Assembly (NCBI GenBank): GCA_016788065.1 | Contig: JAEUTI010000092.1 | Span: forward strand, 34,448-98,447 | Direction: 5' to 3' | Length of the DNA: 64,000 nt | From: Bacteroidia bacterium | Lineage (GTDB): Bacteria > Bacteroidota > Bacteroidia > AKYH767-A > OLB10 | Shown here: positions 58,263 to 64,000 of the stretch, in pieces | How the letters are laid out: every line of letters begins with the position of its first letter | How positions within the stretch are numbered: position 1 is the first letter of the stretch | Translations under genes and position numbers: made by a program | The notes under the pieces: model-generated | Told to the model about the DNA's origin: nothing | Database searches by the model: none | The model's input: only the letters and a program-made list of their open reading frames with translations

Positions 58263-59096
58263 ATGAATCAATTCGACATCCAGGGGCATAGAGGATACAG
58301 GGGCTTGTATCCTGAGAATACAATTCCTGCCTTTGAAGCAGCACTCAAGCTAGGCGTAACTACGCTTGAAATGGATGTGGTGATAACCGGTGACAATAAG
58401 GTATTGGTGAGTCATGAACCTTTTATGTCGCACGAAATTTGTCTGGACCCTTCCGGCAACGAAATCCCCGAAAATAAAGAGCTGCAGCATAATATTTTTA
58501 AGATGACCCTGGAAGAAGTCGGTAAATACGATTGTGGTTCCAAATCACATCCACGGTTTCCGCTTCAGCAAAAGAGGAAGGTTTTCAAACCCTTATTATC
58601 AGAAGTGATTCATATTGCAGAAGCATATGCTGTACGAAATAACAGCGCATTACCTTTTTACAATATCGAAATCAAGAGTACAGTCGAATGGGAACAAGAG
58701 TTTCATCCACACCATACCGTTTATGCCGATTTGCTGGTGAACGAAATACTGGCAGCTAAGATTTCCGAAAGAACCACCATCCAAAGTTTTGATGTCCGCC
58801 CTTTACAATATCTGAAAAAGCAGGCTATTCCGGTAAAACTGGCTTTGTTGGTAGAAAACACTCAGGGAGCAGTCGAGAATATATCAGAATTGGGTTTTTC
58901 ACCTGACTATTACAGCCCCGATTTTCATCTGCTCACAGCAGCAGAGGTAAAATGGTTGCATAGTAAGCACATAGGCATCTTACCATGGACCGTAAATGAG
59001 CCACATGATATGACTGCACTCATGGAACTGGGTGTCGATGGTATTATTACCGATTATCCTGAAAAGCTGATAGCTTTAATGAAATCGAAGAAATAA
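58263..59096 (+). CDS. Glycerophosphodiester phosphodiesterase
   Basis: This 277-residue enzyme cleaves glycerophosphodiesters to sn-glycerol 3-phosphate and an alcohol. The GDPD TIM barrel starts QGHRGYRGLYPENTIPAFE, with the catalytic His and Arg in HRG and the metal-binding Glu in NTIPAFEAAL. LEMDVVITGDNKVLVSHEP carries the E-x-D metal ligands and second His. FYNIEIKS and LPWTVNEPHDM are also conserved. There is no signal peptide, so it is cytoplasmic (UgpQ-like) rather than periplasmic. It converges on the RidA gene with a four-base gap. Confidence 0.93.
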   Translation: MNQFDIQGHRGYRGLYPENTIPAFEAALKLGVTTLEMDVVITGDNKVLVSHEPFMSHEICLDPSGNEIPENKELQHNIFKMTLEEVGKYDCGSKSHPRFPLQQKRKVFKPLLSEVIHIAEAYAVRNNSALPFYNIEIKSTVEWEQEFHPHHTVYADLLVNEILAAKISERTTIQSFDVRPLQYLKKQAIPVKLALLVENTQGAVENISELGFSPDYYSPDFHLLTAAEVKWLHSKHIGILPWTVNEPHDMTALMELGVDGIITDYPEKLIALMKSKK

Positions 59097-59100
59097 TTTA

Positions 59101-59481
59101 TCAGCCTTTAACCGCAACAATCGAAATCTCGACATTTGCATCTTTAGGAAGTTTGGCAACCTGCACAGTTTCTCTGGCCGGAAAATCTCCGGTAAAGAAA
59201 GAGCCATAAACTTCATTCACAGCATTGAAATCTGCTATATTCATTAAGAAAATGGATGTTTTAACCACATTTTCAAAACCGAGACCTGCTTCTTCCAAAA
59301 TTGCTTTCAGATTTTCCATAACCTGACGAGCTTCATCGGAAATGGAAGTCTGAACCATTTTTCCTGTCGCGGGATTTATAGCAATCTGACCTGAAACAAA
59401 AAGGATGTTTCCTGCTAAAACAGCCTGTGAGTATGGTCCGATGGGAGCTGGCGCTGCAAATGTTTTAATTATTGTTTTCAT
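59101..59481 (-). CDS. ridA: RidA-family enamine/imine deaminase
   Basis: This 126-residue enzyme hydrolyses reactive 2-aminoacrylate and related imines formed by PLP enzymes. It is a trimeric cytoplasmic protein. Signature features are AAPAPIGPYSQAVLAGNILF with the conserved Tyr and Ser, VSGQIAINPATGKM, and the C-terminal catalytic Arg (R103, PARETVQVAKLP) with a Glu near the end (E118, NVEISIVAVKG). Full length. A -7 box TATATTTG (minus strand, 59512-59505) precedes it. Confidence 0.95.
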   Translation of the reverse strand: MKTIIKTFAAPAPIGPYSQAVLAGNILFVSGQIAINPATGKMVQTSISDEARQVMENLKAILEEAGLGFENVVKTSIFLMNIADFNAVNEVYGSFFTGDFPARETVQVAKLPKDANVEISIVAVKG

Positions 59482-59504
59482 AAAAGTGTGTGTTTTAAGA
59501 GCCG

Positions 59505-59512
59505 CAAATATA
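59505..59512 (-). promoter_or_regulatory. -7 element of ridA
   Basis: On the minus strand TATATTTG (59512 to 59505) matches TAnnTTTG, 23 bases before the ATG. The -33 position lacks TTTG. Confidence 0.55.
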
Positions 59513-59638
59513 AGCTAACAGGATTGGTATTTGTTATTTTTTTTAACTTGAAAATCAATTCATTTTTTTGGATAGCCTGTTGGATTCGACTGACGGGATT
59601 CCGGCAAGTGTTTCAAAGATAAATCAATACCAGTTGCT

Positions 59639-59646
59639 TATCTTTG
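59639..59646 (+). promoter_or_regulatory. -7 element of rnpB
   Basis: TATCTTTG is an exact -7 box eight bases before the mature 5' end of the RNase P RNA, as expected for a stable RNA. The -33 element is not clear. Confidence 0.7.
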
Positions 59647-59654
59647 CATCAAAT

Positions 59655-60052
59655 AAAAGCAGGTCGTTCTATCGCTTCTCATGAAAATGAGGGGAGGAAA
59701 GTCCGGACAACACAGAGCGCCACACTTCCTAACGGGAAGGCTTTAGTTAAGAAATTGACTGAAGACAGCAAGTGCCACAGAAAATGAACCGCCCCGATTC
59801 GTTCGGGGTAAGGGTGAAAATGTGAGGTAAGAGCTCACGGTAATGTCGGGTGACCGGTGTTACGGGTAAACCTTGTGGGTTGAAAGGCCATGTAAACGGG
59901 CTGTTGGGAAACCAGCAGACAGGCGGCTCGCCTGGTACCGCGGGTAGGCCGATAGAGGTGGGCAGTGATGTTCATCCCAGATAAATGATAGAACTTTAAA
60001 CTTCGGTTTATTCCGGGTTTATCGACAGAATCCGGCTTACAGACCTGCTTTT
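59655..60052 (+). ncRNA. rnpB: RNase P RNA
   Basis: This is the catalytic RNA that trims the 5' leader of tRNA precursors. The 5' end AAAAGCAGGTC (59655-59665) pairs with the 3' end GACCTGCTTTT (60042-60052), forming helix P1. The hallmark GAGGAAAGTCCGGAC (59694-59708) of P4/CR-I, the central GGGTAAACC and GAAAGGCC segments, and the closing ACAGAATCCGGCTTACAGACC (60025-60045) are all present. The order of helices fits the ancestral A type. A T-run after 60050 provides termination, and the next gene begins some 60 bases on. Confidence 0.96.
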
Positions 60053-60116
60053 ATTTTTTGTGTTTTCATTCACTCTCTGTAACTTAGAGCCCGACCCAAA
60101 GGGGTCGCTGTCATTC

Positions 60117-62171
60117 ATGCGAAAATTCCTCATTTATATTTCAAACAGTCACGAAGCAATTCTGAAAGGTATCATCATTCTGATTACCGTAGGTGTAATT
60201 GCTATGCTGTTGCCACATAAAGTCCGTTATAAGTTCGATTTCCAAAGAGGCAAAGCCTGGAATAACAACGACCTGACTGCTCCATTCGATTTTGCGGTCA
60301 AAAAAGATCCCGATTCTTTGAAAGCAGAACGTCAGGAGATCTTGAAATCGGTGCTGCCACATTTTCAAATGGATACTCTGGTGTTGTTCAATGCTGTGAA
60401 AGATCTTTCTGCGAAAGTATCAGAACAGGTTACCGATACATTCCAGCGTTCCAAATACCTGACTGCAGGCAAGACTATTCTGGAAGAGCTATACTCAAGA
60501 GGCATTATCAGAATTACGACCAATGAGCAACCCGGTGAGAATGGTCGCCTTACTTTAGTAATCGGGAAATTTTCTGTTACTAAAACCACAGGTGATTTTT
60601 ATGAGCCTAGAGCAGCAGCAGCCTATCTGGAAACACGTGCTGCCAGTTTCACCAATATGGATCCCGATGTATTGGTGAAAGTTCTGAATAATGCCGTTAC
60701 CGCCAATGTTTTTTATGATAAGGTTCTTACGGAGAAAGTAAAAGCTGAAAAAGTAAATGAGATTTTCCCGACTCGTGGAATGGTTCAAAAAGGGGAACTC
60801 ATTATTTCCCGCGGTGAATTGGTTTCGGCAGAAAAATTCATGATTCTGGAATCACTCAAAAGTGCTACAGAGAGCGAAATTCCTGATTTAAAAACTACGC
60901 GCGAAATTTTTATTGGTCAATTGCTGATTATCGCTATCGGACTAACGGTTTTGCTCTTGTTTCTCGCAGTTTTACGTAAAGATATTTTCGCCGACAATCG
61001 GAAGGTGATGTTGATTTTTGTGCTTATGATGCTCATGATCGGTGCTTATACTGCCATCATGAAATTTTCGACACTCAGCACTTATGTAGTCCCTCTTTGT
61101 GTATTGCCTATTGTTATCAGAGTGTTTTTTGATACCCGTCTGGCATTGTTTACGCATGTGATTACAGTATTGATTCTTGGTTCAGTAGCACCAAACGGCT
61201 ATGAGTTTGTTTTTATGCAAACCATTGCCGGTATGGTAACCATTTTTAGTGTGACGCATCTCAGAAAAAGAGCACAGCTTTTCATTTCTGCAGGTATGAT
61301 TTTTATTTCTTACATGATTTGTTACGTTGCACTTTCTGTAATACATGAAGGTTCATTGAATCAGGTGAATGTAACCAATATGACCTGGCTGGTAGGTAAC
61401 GTATTGCTGACCTTGTTTGCCTATCCTTTGATTTATATTTTTGAAAAATTATTTGGTCTTACTTCCGATATCACACTCATGGAGTTGGCCGATACAAACT
61501 CTGCCTTACTCCGGGAATTATCTATTAAAGCACCCGGTACATTTCAGCACTCCATGCAGGTTGCTAATCTGGCGGAAGCAGCCGCATTCAAAATAGGAGG
61601 GAATACGCTGCTCATTCGGGTTGGTGCCTTGTACCATGATATTGGTAAAATGGAAATGCCTATGTATTTCATCGAAAATCAGAGTACCGGAGTTAATCCC
61701 CACGACGAACTTTCATTCGAAGAAAGTGCTTCCATTATTATCAGCCATGTAATTAGAGGTATTGAAAAAGCACGCAAAAATAAATTGCCCGATCTGATTA
61801 TTGATTTTATCAGAACTCACCATGGTACTTCTATGGTGCAGTATTTTTATCAGTCGTTTTTAAAAAACTATCCCGAGCAAATTGTCGATGAAGATGATTT
61901 CAGATATCCCGGACCATTGCCCTTTTCTAAAGAAACGGCTGTGCTTATGATGGCCGACTCCGTGGAAGCATCATCCCGAAGCCTCGCGAAACCGGATGCC
62001 GATTCTATCAATAAACTAGTTGATTCTGTAATTGACCGCCAGATTGAACAGCAGCAATTCGTAAATTGCGATATCACTTTTAAGGATATTTCTTCTATCA
62101 AAAAAATCTTCAAAAAAATGCTCATGAGTATTTATCATGTCAGGGTTGAGTACCCGAAGTCCGGAAATTAA
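60117..62171 (+). CDS. 7TM-HD membrane phosphohydrolase (PgpH-like)
   Basis: I chose the ATG at 60117 (MRKFLIYISNSHEAILKG). A GTG in frame at 60060 would lie in the rnpB terminator. The 684-residue product has an N-terminal TM, then a 7TMR-HD extracytoplasmic domain (about 45-265). A seven-helix membrane core follows (about 275-450), then a cytoplasmic HD domain with the HDIG pattern: H478 in FQHSMQVANLAEAAA, H507-D508 in LYHDIGKMEMP, and a further HH in RTHHGTSMVQYFY. Relatives (PgpH) degrade the second messenger c-di-AMP. That activity is inference here. It follows rnpB and is the last gene before the repeat island. Confidence 0.93.
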   Translation: MRKFLIYISNSHEAILKGIIILITVGVIAMLLPHKVRYKFDFQRGKAWNNNDLTAPFDFAVKKDPDSLKAERQEILKSVLPHFQMDTLVLFNAVKDLSAKVSEQVTDTFQRSKYLTAGKTILEELYSRGIIRITTNEQPGENGRLTLVIGKFSVTKTTGDFYEPRAAAAYLETRAASFTNMDPDVLVKVLNNAVTANVFYDKVLTEKVKAEKVNEIFPTRGMVQKGELIISRGELVSAEKFMILESLKSATESEIPDLKTTREIFIGQLLIIAIGLTVLLLFLAVLRKDIFADNRKVMLIFVLMMLMIGAYTAIMKFSTLSTYVVPLCVLPIVIRVFFDTRLALFTHVITVLILGSVAPNGYEFVFMQTIAGMVTIFSVTHLRKRAQLFISAGMIFISYMICYVALSVIHEGSLNQVNVTNMTWLVGNVLLTLFAYPLIYIFEKLFGLTSDITLMELADTNSALLRELSIKAPGTFQHSMQVANLAEAAAFKIGGNTLLIRVGALYHDIGKMEMPMYFIENQSTGVNPHDELSFEESASIIISHVIRGIEKARKNKLPDLIIDFIRTHHGTSMVQYFYQSFLKNYPEQIVDEDDFRYPGPLPFSKETAVLMMADSVEASSRSLAKPDADSINKLVDSVIDRQIEQQQFVNCDITFKDISSIKKIFKKMLMSIYHVRVEYPKSGN

Positions 62172-62177
62172 TTTCAA

Positions 62178-62205
62178 ATGATAGATGATAAATGATAGAT
62201 GATAA
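62178..62205 (+). repeat. Two tandem 14-bp units
   Basis: ATGATAGATGATAA occurs twice head to tail (62178-62191, 62192-62205), directly after the HD-protein stop codon. Confidence 0.85.
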
Positions 62206-62410
62206 ATGAGGATTTGACTTAATCTTAAATAGGTTGACGTGACTATGATGTCATTCTTCACTATTCAATTCTTGTTACTCACTATTCAATAAAAACATAT
62301 TGGAGCATACTGAACACATTTCTCTAGATGAATAGCCCTTATTGCATATGACAAATGACCTCCTTTTTGAACGCAGAGTTTGGGAGACGCAGAGAAATTC
62401 GCTATCGCGA

Positions 62411-62630
62411 GGCCATTTTGAGGAAGAAAAGTGATTTTCCTGAGCAACCATAATTATAGTTAAAATATACCTCGTCAAAATCAAAAGTGAAAAACGCTAA
62501 ACTCTTAATAAAAAATTAATTCCTTTCTTAACTATTAATTTTGTGTTATTCGCTTTTAATTTCACAACATACATTTTTTAAGAATAATTCCCATTGCTCA
62601 GCAGAGTCATTCATTTTAAGAATCACCTGA
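62411..62630 (+). repeat. 220-bp repeat, copy 1
   Basis: It starts GGCCATTTTGAGGAAG and ends AATCACCTGA. Inside, CTGAGCAA (62440-62447) and TTGCTCAG (62594-62601) are inverted repeats bounding about 160 bp of AT-rich sequence. It abuts copy 2. Confidence 0.9.
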
Positions 62631-62850
62631 GGTCATTTTGAGGACGAAAAGTGATTTTCCTGAGCAACCATAATTATAGTTAAAATATACCTCGTCAAAA
62701 TCAAAAGTGAAAAACGCTAAACTCTTAATAAAAAAATACTTCCTTTCTTAACTATTAATTTTGTGTTATTCACTATTAATTTCACAACAAACATTTTTTA
62801 AGGATAATTCCAATTGCTCAGCAGAATCATTCATTTTAAGAATAAACTGA
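62631..62850 (+). repeat. 220-bp repeat, copy 2
   Basis: Same length and orientation as copy 1 and differs at only a handful of bases. It ends AATAAACTGA. Confidence 0.9.
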
Positions 62851-62887
62851 TGATAATTGTCGTTGAGTACTATTCCCTTGCCACCCC

Positions 62888-63098
62888 TTCGGCTACGCTC
62901 AGGGCAACGCTTGTCACCCTTCAACTACGCTCAGGGCAGCGCTTGCAATTTGTCCCTTGCCACTTGTCACTTGTCACTAATTTGCAGTCACACCTTTTTA
63001 CTCAGAAACAAACAATCAGCACCCCTCGACTTCGCTCTGGGCAAGCATAAGCACATAAGCACATATTCACACTTGGACTACGCTCAAGACAGCGCTTG
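62888..63098 (+). repeat. Four CTACGCTCAGGGCAGCG-type repeats
   Basis: Copies at 62888-62913, 62920-62945, 63026-63046 (CGACTTCGCTCTGGGCAAGC) and 63073-63098, each ending near CGCTTG. The same kind of element is common in intergenic DNA of Bacteroidota. Confidence 0.8.
62979..63022 (+). repeat. 44-bp repeat, copy 1
   Basis: It starts AATTTGCAGTCACACC and ends CAAACAATCAGCAC. It is preceded by CACTTGT heptamers. Confidence 0.9.
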
Positions 63099-63099
63099 C

Positions 63100-63130
63100 C
63101 ACTTGTCACTTGTCACTTGTCACTTGTCAC
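63100..63130 (+). repeat. CACTTGT heptamer array
   Basis: Four tandem CACTTGT units; a shorter version occurs at 62961-62977. Confidence 0.85.
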
Positions 63131-63131
63131 T

Positions 63132-63175
63132 AATTTGCAGTCACACCTTTTTACTCAGAAACAAACAATCAGCAC
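63132..63175 (+). repeat. 44-bp repeat, copy 2
   Basis: Identical to copy 1 and also preceded by CACTTGT heptamers (63100-63130). Confidence 0.9.
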
Positions 63176-63248
63176 ATAAGCACATCAGCACATTAGCAAA
63201 TCGGCACATCAGCACATCAATTCCAGTTTTCATTTTTCCTCACCCCGG

Positions 63249-63300
63249 CCCTCTCCAGCATAATCATCCTCCTCCGTGGAATATTTGGGGCTGGAGAGGG
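63249..63300 (+). repeat. Inverted repeat CCCTCTCCAG / CTGGAGAGGG
   Basis: Ten-base arms at 63249-63258 and 63291-63300, perfectly complementary with a 32-base loop. Confidence 0.8.
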
Positions 63301-63371
63301 AGAGAAGCGGATTATGTATTAAAAATTTTTATTTTCCAGTCCAAAGGTGTCATGATTTACTATTCGATATG

Positions 63372-63590
63372 TGTTATCTTGAGGACGAAAAATGATTTTC
63401 CTGAGCAACCATAATTATAGTTAAAATATACCTTGTCAAAATCAAAAGTGAAAAACGCTAAACTCTTAATAAAAAATAATTCCTTACTTAACTATTAATT
63501 TTGTGTTATTCGCTTTTAATTTCACAACAAACATTTTTTAAGAATAATTCCCATTGCTCAGCAGAGTCATTCATTTTAAGACTCACCTGA
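63372..63590 (+). repeat. 220-bp repeat, copy 3
   Basis: Nearly identical to copy 1 and one base shorter. It ends ACTCACCTGA and abuts copy 4 head to tail. Confidence 0.9.
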
Positions 63591-63710
63591 GGCCATTTTG
63601 AGGAAGAAAAGTGATTTTCCTGAGCAACCATATTTATAGTTAAAATATATATCTTCAAAATCAAAAGTGAAAAACGCTAAACTCTTAATTAAAAATTAAT
63701 TCCTTTATTA
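63591..63710 (+). repeat. 220-bp repeat, copy 4 (truncated)
   Basis: It matches the first 120 or so bases of copy 1 and is then cut off by a CTGCCCA heptamer array. Confidence 0.88.
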
Positions 63711-63770
63711 CTGCCCACTGCCCACTGCCCACTGCCTACTGCCTACTGCCAACTGCCTACTGCTACTGAT
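63711..63770 (+). repeat. CTGCCCA/CTGCCTA heptamer array
   Basis: About seven clear seven-base units, degenerating into ATCACTG, TTCACTG and CTCACTT. It interrupts copy 4 of the 220-bp repeat. Confidence 0.88.
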
Positions 63771-63793
63771 CACTGTTCACTGCTCACTTATAA

Positions 63794-63834
63794 GTGCAGT
63801 CACACCTTTTTATTCAGAAACAAACAATCAGCAC
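63794..63834 (+). repeat. 44-bp repeat, copy 3
   Basis: It starts GTGCAGTCACACC and differs from copy 1 at the first bases and one internal position (TATTCAG for TACTCAG). Confidence 0.85.
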
Positions 63835-64000
63835 CCCTCCTTTGGACCTTCAAAGGAATATTTAAACAAAAAAATATTGTTTTTGAAATGGGGGTTCTAG
63901 GGGGGTTGATAACTTCTTAAGTTGTTAATAAATTTGAAATTAAACAGCAGGGTGAACTTGGCACCCTTCTAGTCTTTAAAGGACTTTAAGTCGTATTAGA

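Larger units (their letters stand above)
62172..64000. other. Gene-free repeat island
   Basis: 1.8 kb with no convincing gene. It holds a 14-bp tandem duplication (62178-62205), four copies of a 220-bp repeat, three copies of a 44-bp repeat, four copies of a CTACGCTCAGGG-type repeat, heptamer arrays (CACTTGT, CTGCCCA) and a CCCTCTCCAG/CTGGAGAGGG inverted repeat. Open frames here are made of repeat units and look non-coding. From 63841 to 64000 nothing is recognised. Confidence 0.85.

Noticed and set aside
62857..63414. 185-codon open frame in the repeat island
   Set aside because: It is composed of duplicated repeat units (the same peptide appears twice) and is best explained as non-coding repeats lacking stops.
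63100..63770. Regular short repeats as a possible CRISPR array
   Set aside because: Units are seven bases, tandem and without spacers of constant length; no cas genes are near.

Overview
The window reads as chromosomal DNA of a Bacteroidota bacterium, most likely from the Chitinophagales/Saprospirales side of the phylum (the phylum is well supported, the order is a guess). Several things point this way. Many secreted proteins end in the C-terminal sorting domain of the type IX secretion system (T9SS). Promoters follow the phylum pattern TTTG-N19-21-TAnnTTTG. The ribosomal cluster runs secY-map-infA-rpmJ-rpsM without adk. S14 and L36 are zinc-free types.

Layout. 1-188 is the start of a secreted M43-type metalloprotease running off the left edge. 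580-2745 holds an OmpR-type response regulator, a JmjC/cupin-8 gene broken by an in-frame TAA inside its HxD metal motif, and a small membrane protein. 2756-5554 is an AddB-like nuclease with an iron-sulfur staple. 5681-11391 is a cluster for secreted degradation: a GH18 chitinase, a lipoprotein resembling a free-standing propeptide, a reprolysin-like metalloprotease and a YCF48-repeat protein. 11472-17013 carries a coiled-coil lipoprotein, a hybrid kinase-receiver-HPt protein followed by a sigma-54 activator, and an S1-domain protein. 17146-22945 has a SprB-type T9SS protein, a 2-oxo acid dehydrogenase E2, a TPR/beta-propeller protein and a DnaQ-like exonuclease.

23047-33479 is energy and transport: a membrane pyrophosphatase fused to a YceI lipocalin domain, pyruvate dehydrogenase E1-beta, a TPR protein, EtfBA, a bifunctional nuclease, a nucleoside transporter with a lipoprotein-like N-terminal domain, and a REC-kinase-REC protein. 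33787-52066 is a complete unidirectional str-S10-spc-alpha operon (rpsL to rplQ, with fusA, secY, map, infA, rpmJ and rpoA) with a clear promoter in front and a strong terminator behind. 52163-62171 contains carA, lpdA, an M61 peptidase, a frameshifted delta-60-repeat protein, a glycerophosphodiester phosphodiesterase, RidA, the RNase P RNA and a 7TM-HD phosphohydrolase. 62172-64000 is a gene-free island made of several repeat families.

Working together: E2, E1-beta and E3 of the 2-oxo acid dehydrogenase complex are all present but scattered, and E1-alpha is not seen. EtfBA and the ion-pumping pyrophosphatase add to energy conservation. The chitinase, proteases and adhesin-like T9SS proteins indicate polymer degradation and a surface-associated life. 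The most unusual items are the pyrophosphatase-YceI fusion with a perfect palindrome in its promoter spacer, the free-standing propeptide-like lipoprotein beside its protease, and the repeat island. No prophage, insertion sequence, CRISPR array, tRNA or rRNA was recognised.
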